Positions 26,865 through 35,257 of a stretch of 64,000 nucleotides of DNA are shown here, piece after piece (within the stretch, counting starts at the first letter, position 1; every line of letters starts with the position of its first letter). The notes beneath the pieces were generated by a model. That model did not search any database. It was not told where the DNA came from and saw nothing but the letters and a program-made list of their open reading frames with translations. The stretch is from Azospirillaceae bacterium (lineage in GTDB: Bacteria > Pseudomonadota > Alphaproteobacteria > Azospirillales > Azospirillaceae). The translations under genes and the position numbers were made by a program. The stretch lies in assembly GCA_028283825.1 (NCBI GenBank), contig JAPWJW010000003.1, forward strand, positions 1,325,501 through 1,389,500. Reading direction: 5' to 3'.

Positions 26865-28136
26865 ATGGATGGGCAGACGGTGGACCTCACGGCGTTGATG
26901 CAGGATCTGGGGACGCGCGCGCGCGCCGCCTCGGCCCAGCTGGCCCTGACCACGCCGGAGCAGCGCGTCGCCGGACTGCGCGCCGCCGCATCCGCCCTGC
27001 ACGCCGACGCCGCCCTGGTGCTGGACGCCAACGCCCGCGACATGGCCGCTGCCGAGGCCAAGGGCCTGACGCCCGCCCTGCTGGATCGCCTGCGCCTGGA
27101 TGCCGGCCGGCTGGAAGGCATCGCCAAGGGGCTGGAAGATGTCGCCGACCTGCCCGACCCCTTGGGCGCCGTTCTGGCCGACTGGACACGCCCCAACGGC
27201 CTGCGCATCCAGCGGGTGCGCGTCCCCCTGGGCGTCATCGGCATCATCTATGAAAGCCGGCCCAACGTGACGGCGGATGCCGGCGGCCTATGCGTGAAGT
27301 CCGGCAACGCCGCCATCCTGCGCGGCGGGTCGGAGAGCCTGCATTCCTCGACAGCCATCGTGGCCGCCATACGGCGTGGCCTGGTGGCGGTCGGCCTGCC
27401 GGCCGATGCCGTGCAACTGGTGCCCACGCCCGACCGCGCGGCGGTGGGCATCCTGCTGACCATGACGGATCATGTCGACGTCATCATCCCGCGCGGCGGC
27501 AAGTCGCTGACGGCGCGGGTGGCGGCGGAATCGCGCGTGCCGGTGATCAAGCACCTGGACGGCATCTGCCACATCTATATCGACAAGGCGGCCGATGCGG
27601 CCATGACCAGGGCCGTGGCCCTGAACGCCAAGATGCGGCGCACCGGCGTCTGCGGCGCCATGGAAACCCTGCTGGTTCACCGCGACGTGGCCGCCAGCCA
27701 CCTGCCCGGCCTGATCGACGACCTGATCGCCGCTGGCTGCGAGGTGCGGGGAGATGAGACGGTGCAGGCCCTCGATGCCCGCGTTCTGCCCGCCGACGAT
27801 GCCGACTGGGACACCGAATATCTGGACGCCATCCTGTCGGTGAAGACCGTGGACGGCGTGGATGAGGCCATATCCCATATCGAGCGCCACGGCAGCCACC
27901 ACACCGACAGCATCCTGACGGAGGATGCGGCGGCGGCGGAGCGTTTCCTGAGCCGGGTGGACAGCGGCATCGTGCTGTGGAACGCCTCCACCCAGTTCGC
28001 CGACGGTGGCGAATTCGGCTTCGGGGCGGAGATCGGCATTTCCACCGGCAAGCTGCACGCGCGCGGCCCCGTGGGTGCCGAACAGCTGACCAGCTACAAA
28101 TACGTCGTGCGCGGCGCCGGCCAGACCCGGCCCTGA
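26865..28136 (+). CDS. proA: Glutamate-5-semialdehyde dehydrogenase (gamma-glutamyl phosphate reductase)
   Basis: 423 residues from ATG 26865; TTG 26850 is an alternative five residues earlier. Aldehyde-dehydrogenase fold: [29 protein letters not shown], and the catalytic Cys in [13 protein letters not shown]. It reduces gamma-glutamyl phosphate to glutamate semialdehyde for proline synthesis (proC at 11888). In many relatives obg-proB precede proA; here the preceding genes are cysTWA and no proB is in the window. It is followed closely by nadD, the usual neighbour. Confidence 0.95.
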   Translation: MDGQTVDLTALMQDLGTRARAASAQLALTTPEQRVAGLRAAASALHADAALVLDANARDMAAAEAKGLTPALLDRLRLDAGRLEGIAKGLEDVADLPDPLGAVLADWTRPNGLRIQRVRVPLGVIGIIYESRPNVTADAGGLCVKSGNAAILRGGSESLHSSTAIVAAIRRGLVAVGLPADAVQLVPTPDRAAVGILLTMTDHVDVIIPRGGKSLTARVAAESRVPVIKHLDGICHIYIDKAADAAMTRAVALNAKMRRTGVCGAMETLLVHRDVAASHLPGLIDDLIAAGCEVRGDETVQALDARVLPADDADWDTEYLDAILSVKTVDGVDEAISHIERHGSHHTDSILTEDAAAAERFLSRVDSGIVLWNASTQFADGGEFGFGAEIGISTGKLHARGPVGAEQLTSYKYVVRGAGQTRP

Positions 28137-28153
28137 CGCCCAAGACCCGCCCC

Positions 28154-28786
28154 ATGTCCCATCGTTATTGGATCAGGCCGCGACCGTTGACCGGTGCCAG
28201 TTGGGCCGGACGCCGCGTCGGCATCCTGGGCGGATCGTTCAACCCCGCCCATGACGGCCACCGCCATGTCAGCCAATGGATCCTGCGTCGCCTGAACCTG
28301 GACCAGGTGTGGTGGCTGGTCAGCCCGCAGAACCCGCTGAAGCAGGCCCGTGGCATGGCGACGCTGGACGCCCGCCTGGACGCCGCCCGCGCCGTGGCCC
28401 GCGACCCCCGCATCCTGGTCACCGACCTTGAGACGCAGTTGGGCACGCGCTACACCGTCGATACACTGGCGGCCTTGCGCCGCCGCTATCCCCGCACCCA
28501 GTTCGTCTGGATCATGGGGGCGGACAATCTGCTGCAGATTCCGCGCTGGCGGGGATGGACCCAAATCATGGGTCGCGTCCCGGTTGTCGTGTTTCCGCGC
28601 CGCCCCTATTCCTTAAAGGCGCTTGTCGGCCAGGCGGCACGGCGGTATTCCCGGTGCCGGGTTCCTCCCCGGGATGCGGGCGGGCTGCCGGCACGGCCGG
28701 CGCCGGCCTGGACCTTCCTGGATGGGCCGCTTCATCCCGCCTCCGCCACCGAGATACGGCGCCGGGGGTGGTGGGGCGGCCGCTAG
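28154..28786 (+). CDS. nadD: Nicotinate-nucleotide adenylyltransferase
   Basis: 210 residues from ATG 28154. The nucleotidyltransferase signature GGSFNPAHDGH lies at about residues 26-36, with VWWLVSPQNPLK, VWIMGADNL and a C-terminal SATEIR in place of the usual ISSTEIR. It adenylates nicotinate mononucleotide to deamido-NAD in NAD synthesis. It starts 17 bases after proA. A strong hairpin with a T6 run separates it from rsfS. Confidence 0.93.
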   Translation: MSHRYWIRPRPLTGASWAGRRVGILGGSFNPAHDGHRHVSQWILRRLNLDQVWWLVSPQNPLKQARGMATLDARLDAARAVARDPRILVTDLETQLGTRYTVDTLAALRRRYPRTQFVWIMGADNLLQIPRWRGWTQIMGRVPVVVFPRRPYSLKALVGQAARRYSRCRVPPRDAGGLPARPAPAWTFLDGPLHPASATEIRRRGWWGGR

Positions 28787-28877
28787 GGTGGGCTTGGCCG
28801 GTTTGGCCTATCCTTCCGGGGCGGACAAACCGTCGGACCAGCCCTGTCGGCAGGACGCCCTCGCGCGCCTTGCCCAG

Positions 28878-28937
28878 GGGCGCCATCGGACTATCATCAG
28901 GGTGCGGGCCGGACTTCCGGCCCGGGCGCCCTTTTTT
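28878..28937 (+). terminator. Nested hairpin with T6 between nadD and rsfS
   Basis: Outer arms GGGCGCC (28878-28884) and GGCGCCC (28925-28931) enclose GGGCCGG-ACTT-CCGGCCC (28906-28923). TTTTTT follows at 28932-28937. It looks like a real intrinsic terminator inside what is usually one operon, perhaps acting as an attenuator. Confidence 0.65.
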
Positions 28938-29020
28938 GCTTAGAGGTAACGATCATTTCCACCATCGCCCATTTCCCGACGCCGGCCGCAGGGCGGACGG
29001 CGCCCCAGCCGCTTCCGGAC

Positions 29021-29410
29021 ATGGCCTCCGCCGATTTCCCCGAGCAACTGCGTGACCTGATCGTCGCCAGTGTCGAGGACGACAAGGCCGAAGGCACCGT
29101 GGTGCTCGACCTCAAGGGCAAGTCCAGCCTGGCCGATTACATCGTCATCACCTCCGGCCGCTCCGCCCGCCAGGTCGACGCCATGGCCGGGCACCTGCTG
29201 TCCAAGCTGAAGGAAGTGGGCCTGATCGGCCTGGACGCCGAAGGCACGCCACAGTGCGACTGGGTGCTGATCGACGCCGGTGACGTGCTGATCCACCTGT
29301 TCCGGCCCGAGGTCCGCGCCTTCTACAATCTGGAAAAGATGTGGGGCGTGGAACTGCCGCCGGACTTCGCCGGCTTCGGCGCGCCGGCCAGCGACTTCCT
29401 GGCTGTCTGA
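29021..29410 (+). CDS. rsfS: Ribosome silencing factor RsfS
   Basis: 129 residues from ATG 29021. Conserved marks: ADYIVITSGRSARQVDAMA, GLDAEGTPQCDWVLIDAGDV and HLFRPEVRAFYNLEKMWG. RsfS binds uL14 and blocks subunit joining when nutrients are scarce. The ATG has no visible ribosome site. Seventy bases upstream AGAGGT precedes the in-frame codons ATC/ATT (28952/28955), so a rare non-ATG start adding about 22 residues is possible. Followed by rlmH, the usual partner. Confidence 0.92.
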   Translation: MASADFPEQLRDLIVASVEDDKAEGTVVLDLKGKSSLADYIVITSGRSARQVDAMAGHLLSKLKEVGLIGLDAEGTPQCDWVLIDAGDVLIHLFRPEVRAFYNLEKMWGVELPPDFAGFGAPASDFLAV

Positions 29411-29443
29411 TCCCGATCCCGGAACGGCGGCGGGACCGGCCCC

Positions 29444-29902
29444 ATGCGCGTTAGCCTCGTGGCCGTGGGCCGCAGCCGGCCGGGCCCCGCCCGCGATCTG
29501 TTCGAGGAATACAAGGGCCGCATCACCTGGCCCTTCACCCTGCGTGAGGTCGAGTGCCGCAAGCGGGTGGAGGGGGATGAGCTGAAGCGGCTGGAAGCCC
29601 AACTGCTGCTGGAGGCCATTCCCGCCGGCGCCACCCTGGTGGCGCTGGACGAACGCGGCAAGGCCCTGCCCAGCGAGGCTTTCGCCCGCCAGGTCGGCAC
29701 CTGGCGTGACGGCGGTGTCGCGGATCTGGCCTTCATCATCGGCGGCGCCGACGGCCTGGCGGAAGAGGTGCGCCGCCGGGCCAACCTGTTGATCGCCTTT
29801 GGCCCCATGACTTGGCCCCATATGATGGTGCGCGGCATGCTGGCCGAACAGCTGTACCGCGCCCAGCAAATCCTGGCGGGGCATCCGTATCACCGGGTGT
29901 AG
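29444..29902 (+). CDS. rlmH: 23S rRNA pseudouridine-1915 N3-methyltransferase RlmH
   Basis: 152 residues, the standard size for this SPOUT methyltransferase. It methylates pseudouridine 1915 in helix 69 of 23S rRNA on assembled ribosomes. Signatures: VALDERGKALPSEAFA, LAFIIGGADGL (SAM-binding knot) and a C-terminal MLAEQLYRAQQILAGHPYH. The start MRVSLVAVG is at ATG 29444, 33 bases after rsfS. The order rsfS-rlmH is very widely conserved. Confidence 0.96.
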   Translation: MRVSLVAVGRSRPGPARDLFEEYKGRITWPFTLREVECRKRVEGDELKRLEAQLLLEAIPAGATLVALDERGKALPSEAFARQVGTWRDGGVADLAFIIGGADGLAEEVRRRANLLIAFGPMTWPHMMVRGMLAEQLYRAQQILAGHPYHRV

Positions 29903-29995
29903 GGCCCGACGCGCGGCACTTGCGCTGCATCAATGCGGTCGGCGAACGATTGCGCTCGATTGGGGCCCGGTTCCCCGATCAAAGCGCCGCGCCCC

Positions 29996-31262
29996 ATGGA
30001 CACCGTCCCCCTGCTGAGCCGTCTCGCCGTTTCCCTTGCCATCGGCCTGCTGGTGGGCCTGGAACGCGGCTGGCACAGCCGCAACGGCCAGGAATACCAA
30101 CGGGCGGTTGGCCTGCGCACCTTCGCCCTGTCCGGCCTTCTGGGGGGCGTCGCCGGCGCGCTGACCGGGCCACAGCAGCCTTACATCCTGGGCTTGGTGT
30201 TTCTGGGCTATGCCGCCGCCTTCACCCTGTTCCACTGGGGAGAGCCCAGGGCCGATGCGGATCCCAATCCAGAGCGCGACCTCGGCGTCACCTCAGTGGT
30301 GGCGGGCCTGGTCACCTTCCTGCTGGGGGGCCTGGCCGTCCTGGGCGATATGCGCGCCGCCATCGCCGCCGCCGTGGCCATGACCGGGCTGTTGGCGCTG
30401 CGCGATCCCCTGCATCGGTGGGTCGCGGCGTTAAGCTGGCCGGAGGTGCGGGCCATGCTGACCCTGCTGGCCATGTCCTTCCTGCTGCTGCCCTTGCTGC
30501 CCGACCGGCCGGTGGATCCTTGGGGGGCGCTGAACCCCCATGCCATCTGGTTGCTGGCGGTGATGATTGCCGCCATTTCCTTCGGCGGCTATGTCGCCGT
30601 GCGCGCGCTGGGCGACCGCCTGGGGGTGCTGATGGCGGCACTGGCGGGGGGCGTCGCCTCATCCACCGCCACCACCTTGACCCTGGCGCGGCTGGGGCGT
30701 GCCCATCCGGAATCCTCCCGCCTACTGGGCGCCGGCATCCTGCTGGCCGGTGCCGTGATGATGGCACGGGTGGGCGTATTGGCCCTGGTGCTGAACCCGG
30801 CGTTGCTGCGCCCGCTGGCCCCGGCACTGGCCTGCGCCGCCTTGGGCCAGGTGCTGGGGGCCGGCGTGCTGTTGGTGGGCAACCGCCGGCACCACGCCCC
30901 GCGCCTGGACATCACCAACCCGCTGGAAGTGGGCATGGCGCTGAAGCTGGCGGCCTTCATCGCCGCCGTGGCGCTGGCCAGCCAACTGCTGAGCCAGACG
31001 GTAGGCGCGGCCGGCGTGCTGGTCATGGCGGCACTTTCCGGCGTGGCCGACGTGGACGCCGTCACCCTGTCCATGGCCCATCTGGGCGGCCATGGCCCTG
31101 GCGCTGGAAGTCGCCGCCGAGGGCGTGCTGATCGTGACGTCGGTCAACACCATGACCAAGGCCATCCTGGCCGGCTGGGTAGGTGGCGCCCGCCTGGGCC
31201 TGTTGACCGGCGGCTTCAGCCTCCTGGCCCTAGGGGCGGGCGCCTTGGCGATGCCATGGTGA
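29996..31262 (+). pseudogene. MgtC/SapB-family DUF4010 membrane protein with 3' frameshift
   Basis: From ATG 29996 the frame encodes a multi-pass membrane protein of the MgtC/DUF4010 type (VSLAIGLLVGLERGWHSR; GLRTFALSGLLGG; RVGVLALVLNPALL; NPLEVGMALKLAAFIAAVAL). After LSMAHLGGHG the frame turns into Arg/Pro-rich sequence running to 31351, into the aldo/keto reductase gene. Dropping one base from the CCC at 31096-31098 restores LALEVAAEGVLIVTSVNTMT and a final helix ending at TGA 31260-31262, just before a strong hairpin. So either a real +1 frameshift or a sequencing error. The function (possibly transport) is unknown. Confidence 0.7.
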
Positions 31263-31263
31263 C

Positions 31264-31290
31264 GGCGCCCCCCTTTCGCCGGGGGGCGCC
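31264..31290. terminator. Bidirectional hairpin between convergent genes
   Basis: GGCGCCCCCC (31264-31273) and GGGGGGCGCC (31281-31290) with loop TTTCGCC. It starts two bases after the restored DUF4010 stop and ends six bases before the aldo/keto reductase stop. Confidence 0.65.
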
Positions 31291-31296
31291 ATTCCC

Positions 31297-32328
31297 TCAC
31301 CAGGTGGTGGGCTTGGGATTGCGGCTGTCGAAGCCGGTCTGGTGCCAGTAGGGATAGGCCGGCGGCTTGCGGCTGGCCTGGTCCAGGCGGGCGACCTGCT
31401 CCGCCGTCAGCGTCCAGCCCAGGGCCCCCAGGTTCTGCTTCAACTGTTCCTCATTGCGGGCACCGACGACGATGTTGGACACCGTCGGCCGGGTCAGCAG
31501 CCAGTTCAGCGCCACCTGCGGCACGGTCTTGCCCACCTCCGCCGCCACGGCGTCCAGGGCGTCGACCACGGTGTAGAGGTATTCCTCCTCCACCGCCGGG
31601 CCGCCGACATCGCCGCCGGATGCGATACGGCCGCTCTGGGCCGGCTGGCCGCGCCGGATCTTGCCGGTCAGGCGCCCCCAGCCGAGCGGGCTCCACACCA
31701 TCAGGCCCACGCCCTGGTCGATGCCCAGCGGCATCAGCTCCCACTCATAATCGCGACCGACCAGGGAATAATAACCCTGATAGGCGACATAGCGGGCCAG
31801 GCCGTATTTCTCCGATGTCGCCAGCGCCTTCATCAGGTGCCAGCCGGAGAAGTTGGAGGCGCCGATGTAGCCGATCTTGCCAGCGGTGATCAAATCGTCC
31901 AGCGCCCGCAGCGTCTCGTCCACCGGCGTCAGGGCGTCGAAGCCGTGCATGAAGTAGAGGTCGATGTGGTCGGTGCCCAGGCGCTTCAGGCTGGCCTCGC
32001 AGGCGCGCACCAGGTGATAGCGGGACGACCCCACCTCATTCGGCCCCTCGCCCATGGGGAAGGTGGCCTTGGTGGAAATCAGGGCCTTGTCCCGGCGGCC
32101 CTTCAGCGCCTGGCCCAGGATCTCCTCCGACACGCCCTGGGAATAGACGTCGGCGGTATCGAAGAAATTGACGCCCGACTCCAGGCACAGATCGACCAGG
32201 CGCGAGGCCTCGGCCACGTCGGTGGCGCCCCAGCGCTGGAAGAATTCATTGCTGCCACCGAAGGTGCCGGTGCCGAAGCTGAGAACGGGAACCTTCAGGC
32301 CCGACCGTCCAAGTTGCCGATATTCCAT
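31297..32328 (-). CDS. Aldo/keto reductase
   Basis: 343 residues, AKR (TIM-barrel) family, of the YajO/voltage-gated potassium channel beta-like subgroup. The catalytic tetrad is visible: Asp and Tyr in FFDTADVYSQG, Lys in LISTKATF, His in DLYFMHGFD. The cofactor-binding C-terminal part is PTVSNIVVGARNEEQL. It reduces aldehydes or ketones with NADPH; the natural substrate is unknown. It stands alone, converging on the DUF4010 gene. Confidence 0.9.
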   Translation of the reverse strand: MEYRQLGRSGLKVPVLSFGTGTFGGSNEFFQRWGATDVAEASRLVDLCLESGVNFFDTADVYSQGVSEEILGQALKGRRDKALISTKATFPMGEGPNEVGSSRYHLVRACEASLKRLGTDHIDLYFMHGFDALTPVDETLRALDDLITAGKIGYIGASNFSGWHLMKALATSEKYGLARYVAYQGYYSLVGRDYEWELMPLGIDQGVGLMVWSPLGWGRLTGKIRRGQPAQSGRIASGGDVGGPAVEEEYLYTVVDALDAVAAEVGKTVPQVALNWLLTRPTVSNIVVGARNEEQLKQNLGALGWTLTAEQVARLDQASRKPPAYPYWHQTGFDSRNPKPTTW

Positions 32329-32451
32329 GGTTTTTCCTCACGGTTCATATGGCTGGGCATCGGCGGCCCCCTGCCTGGGACCACCCGCCGCGCCCGCAGT
32401 TGACCCCAGACGGGGTTGCGGGGGAAAGCCTTTTCATGTCGCGGGATGGTG

Positions 32452-32742
32452 CTATTCGGTGAAATCGGCCGGCCATTCACGGGCGGCGTGGCGTATCGTC
32501 AGGACATCGACCGACGCCGATGTCACGCGGTAAACGATGATGAAATTCAAATTGGCGACGACCAATTCCCGTGTGCTCTCCACCAAGCCGACACGGCCTT
32601 TGTGCGGATGGATCGCCAACCCCTGTGCCTGGACACGCAATATCGAAACGACCTTAGCGGCGGCCTGCGGATTGAACTGTTTGAGATAGGCGTGGATATC
32701 CGCGGTATTCCGCCGGGCCCGCCGCGTCCAACGCACCTTCAT
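32452..32742 (-). CDS. ParE-family toxin (TA module 3)
   Basis: 96 residues, basic N-terminus MKVRWTRRARRNTADIHAYL, then the ParE core (AQGLAIHPHKGRVGLVEST) and strands FIIVYRV and VDVLTIRHAARE, all typical of ParE/RelE plasmid-stabilisation toxins. The start overlaps the antitoxin stop by four bases. It pairs with a ribbon-helix-helix antitoxin, the combination found in ParDE systems, where the toxin usually targets DNA gyrase. Confidence 0.85.
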   Translation of the reverse strand: MKVRWTRRARRNTADIHAYLKQFNPQAAAKVVSILRVQAQGLAIHPHKGRVGLVESTRELVVANLNFIIVYRVTSASVDVLTIRHAAREWPADFTE

Positions 32743-32987
32743 TCGCCGACGCCCGCCTCCAGCGACTGGAAGAAGGCATCCATTTCATCATCGGGAACAA
32801 AATCGCCGGCGTCCGCCTCCGCCAACGCGGCCTGCACCTGGGCGACCCACTGACGCTCCTCCGCCAGATAGCGCTCAAGCGCCTCGTTCACGACGAAATT
32901 GCGGGACCGGTTCTGCGCTGCGGCCAGCTTGTCCAGTTCCGCCAGGAGAGCGGGTTCGGTCCGGACGGAGAAGTTCTGACTGGCCAT
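32739..32987 (-). CDS. CopG/ParD-type ribbon-helix-helix antitoxin (TA module 3)
   Basis: 82 residues. The N-terminal ribbon-helix-helix (NFSVRTEPALLAELDKLAAA, then QNRSRNFVVNEALERYL) binds DNA as a dimer, and the acidic C-terminus (DAGDFVPDDEMDAFFQSLEA) should mask the toxin. A perfect dyad, TGATTACGTTGTAATCA at 33022-33038, lies 35 bases before the start and is a natural operator for autoregulation. Divergent from TA module 4. Confidence 0.87.
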   Translation of the reverse strand: MASQNFSVRTEPALLAELDKLAAAQNRSRNFVVNEALERYLAEERQWVAQVQAALAEADAGDFVPDDEMDAFFQSLEAGVGE

Positions 32988-33021
32988 CTGCGTCGCCCCT
33001 CTGAGGTGATGCGGTTATAAG

Positions 33022-33038
33022 TGATTACGTTGTAATCA
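33022..33038. promoter_or_regulatory. Operator-like dyad before TA module 3
   Basis: TGATTAC-GTT-GTAATCA, a perfect 7-3-7 inverted repeat, AT-rich against a GC-rich background and just upstream of the ribbon-helix-helix antitoxin gene. Confidence 0.6.
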
Positions 33039-33247
33039 TGGGTAGGGTATGCCCATCGGTCAAGGGACGCTTCCGGTCTGGCCAGCCGTCGCGATCATGA
33101 AACACCGGGCGCGATGCAGCCACTTCGCATCCCATTGCGCCCCATCCCGATCCCCCCACGGCATTCCCCCCTGTCCCAGACAAGGATAAGGGCTGGTGCC
33201 ATCTTTGGGACAGGACGTAATCGCCCTTTCCCCAAGGGACCCAAGCG

Positions 33248-33457
33248 ATGCCGATATTGCCCTTCGAACACCTGACCGCCGAGGAACGCCTGACCTTGAT
33301 CGACGAGTTGTGGGAAAGCCTGGACCATCAGGACATCTCCCTGACGGAGACGCAAGAGGCGGAGATCGACCGGCGGCAGGCCACGGCTGACGAAGACGTC
33401 AAGCACGGCATTCCAGCGGAAGAGTTGATCGCCAAGCTGCGCCAGCGCTACGGCTGA
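33248..33457 (+). CDS. Addiction-module antitoxin of TIGR02574 type (TA module 4)
   Basis: 69 residues, acidic, matching small addiction-module proteins: LTAEERLTLIDELWESL followed by LTETQEAEIDRRQ and a Pro-Ala-Glu-Glu end. AAGGGA lies eight bases before the ATG. Its TGA overlaps the toxin ATG by one base. It binds the toxin and keeps it inactive. The module reads away from module 3, so the two share one control region of about 260 bp. Confidence 0.82.
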   Translation: MPILPFEHLTAEERLTLIDELWESLDHQDISLTETQEAEIDRRQATADEDVKHGIPAEELIAKLRQRYG

Positions 33458-33750
33458 TGTTCACGGTCATCATCACACCGCAGGCGCAAGACGATATCGC
33501 CAGTGTGCTGGAATGGTACGAGCTTGAGGCGCCTGGGATCGCGGCCCAATTCGCCGGTGAACTGACAACTCTGCCGGGACGCGTTGCGGCCGCCCCGCGC
33601 CAGTTCCCGGTTATTCGCAAAAGCGCCCGTCGGGCACTGCTGGACCGGTTTCCCTATTTCGTGGTTCTCCGCATCGTGGATATGGAGGTTCACATCCTCG
33701 CCTGCCTGCATAACCGCCGCGATCCCCGGCATTGGCAACGGCGCGGCTGA
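33457..33750 (+). CDS. RelE/ParE-family toxin (TA module 4)
   Basis: 97 residues: FTVIITPQAQDDIASVLEWYE, LPGRVAAAPRQFPVIRKSAR and RRALLDRFPYFVVLRIVDME, ending with the strand LACLHNRRDPRHW, all typical of RelE/ParE toxins partnered with TIGR02574 antitoxins. It starts on the last base of the antitoxin stop, so expression is coupled. It is not closely related to the toxins of modules 1 and 2. Convergent with the Lrp-type gene. Confidence 0.86.
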   Translation: MFTVIITPQAQDDIASVLEWYELEAPGIAAQFAGELTTLPGRVAAAPRQFPVIRKSARRALLDRFPYFVVLRIVDMEVHILACLHNRRDPRHWQRRG

Positions 33751-33756
33751 AACGCG

Positions 33757-34242
33757 TCACTCCTCCTCTTCAAACACCGGATAGGTGCCGAAGTCGCGGA
33801 TGGGGCGCAGGACGACGTTGCTGACCACGCGGGCCACGCCCATCTCGGGATCGTCGATCCAGCTGTCGGTCAGGGCCTGATAGCCCTCAAGGTCACGGCA
33901 GACCAGCTTAGCGATGTAATCGTAGGGGCCGCTGACCTCAAAGCACTCGATCACCTCCGGCACCTCGCGCAAGCGGCGTTCGAAGGCGCTGGTCCGCTGG
34001 CGGCCCTGCTTTTCCAGGGAGATTTGCGCCAGGACGAAGACGCAGGACTGCACCCGCCGCACGTCCACCTGCGCCTGGTAGCGGACGATGACGCCCTCAC
34101 GTTCCAACCGGCGCACCCGTTCCAGGCAGGGGCGCGCCGACAGGCCCACCCGCTCAGACAGGGCCTGGTTGGTGATGCGACCATCCGCCTGAAGCTCCGT
34201 CAGGATCTTGATGTCGATGGCGTCGAGCTTGCGGGGCTTCAA
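33757..34242 (-). CDS. Lrp/AsnC-family transcriptional regulator
   Basis: 161 residues with an AsnC-type helix-turn-helix (LDAIDIKILTELQADGRITN, then LSERVGLSARPCLERVRRLE) and a RAM ligand-binding domain (VIECFEVSGPYDYIAKLVCRD). Such regulators sense amino acids. It lies directly downstream, on the same strand, of an arginine-hydrolase-like gene and rocD, so it very likely controls arginine or ornithine use. Confidence 0.92.
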   Translation of the reverse strand: MKPRKLDAIDIKILTELQADGRITNQALSERVGLSARPCLERVRRLEREGVIVRYQAQVDVRRVQSCVFVLAQISLEKQGRQRTSAFERRLREVPEVIECFEVSGPYDYIAKLVCRDLEGYQALTDSWIDDPEMGVARVVSNVVLRPIRDFGTYPVFEEEE

Positions 34243-34312
34243 GGCGGGATCCGGAAAGGCGGAAGGGCGATCAGCTTAGCGTGCCGCCCCTCCCGTCCCC
34301 AACCGGTTTGCG

Positions 34313-35221
34313 TCAGGTGACCGAACCGGACCTGCGGTCCAGCTTCAGGATCAGGCAGAAGGCGGAGCCGCCGGACAGGCCGAAATCGCTGACCGGCGTT
34401 TCATGCACGCGATAACCGCGGTCCGTCAGCATGCCACGCAGTGCAGGGCTGGCGGTGGCCAGCACGATGTCGCGCCCCACATTCACCGCGTTGACCGCCA
34501 GGGTGCAGGCGTCCGGCTCGGGCGCGACGATCAGGTTCTCCGCCCCGAACACGTCGCGGATGCGGGCGTTGCCCTCGGCCGAGAACGCGGCCGGGAAATA
34601 CAGCACCTCGCCCCCCGTCAGGGGGCAGAGGCAGGTGTCCATGTGGTAGAAGCGCGGGTCCACCAGTTGCAATGCCTCCACCGGCCGGCCGAACAGGTCG
34701 CGCACCACCTGGGCCGCCGCTTGGTCCGACCGTTGGCCATAGCCCAGCCAGAAGGTGTGGCGCACGGGGTCCCAGACGCAGTCGCCCGCCCCCTCCAGCA
34801 CCACGCCGGCCGGCATGTCGTGCACCTCGGCCAGCAAGCCGCGGTCCTTCAGCGCGTCGAAGGTGGCGCGGAACACCGGCGTTTCCCCCTGGCGCTGGGG
34901 GTGACGGAAGGTGGCGACCAGCGCCTTGCCGTCCAGCACCACGGCGGCATTGGCGGTGAACACCATGTCCGGCAAACCGGGCTGGGGCGCGGTGAATTCC
35001 AGTTCCACGTCCAAGCCCCTTAGGGTATCGACCAGCCGTTGCCAGCCGCTGGATGACCGGGCGCCCAGCACCGCCCCCTCATCCTTCCAGCGGTCGGGCC
35101 GCATCCAGGGATTGATGGCGTAGCTGACCTCGAAATGATCAGGCGCACACATCAGGATGCGGCCGCCGGTGGGCGTGTCGGCTGCGACAGCGGTGCCGGC
35201 GGTCAGGCTGGTATCGGGCAT
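34313..35221 (-). CDS. Amidinotransferase-family hydrolase (dimethylargininase / arginine hydrolase-like)
   Basis: 302 residues of the guanidine-modifying (ADI/DDAH) superfamily. The substrate pocket is in PGLPDMVFTANAAVV, the catalytic His in FYHMDTCLCPL and the nucleophilic Cys near the C-terminus in GGSAFCLIL. Relatives hydrolyse dimethylarginine or convert arginine to ornithine plus ammonia and CO2. The neighbouring ornithine aminotransferase and Lrp regulator favour a role in arginine breakdown to ornithine. The precise substrate is inference. TGGGGAA lies about eight bases before the ATG. Confidence 0.82.
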   Translation of the reverse strand: MPDTSLTAGTAVAADTPTGGRILMCAPDHFEVSYAINPWMRPDRWKDEGAVLGARSSSGWQRLVDTLRGLDVELEFTAPQPGLPDMVFTANAAVVLDGKALVATFRHPQRQGETPVFRATFDALKDRGLLAEVHDMPAGVVLEGAGDCVWDPVRHTFWLGYGQRSDQAAAQVVRDLFGRPVEALQLVDPRFYHMDTCLCPLTGGEVLYFPAAFSAEGNARIRDVFGAENLIVAPEPDACTLAVNAVNVGRDIVLATASPALRGMLTDRGYRVHETPVSDFGLSGGSAFCLILKLDRRSGSVT

Positions 35222-35257
35222 GGATGGATTCCCCAGAGTGTTATTGTGAGGTTCGGT

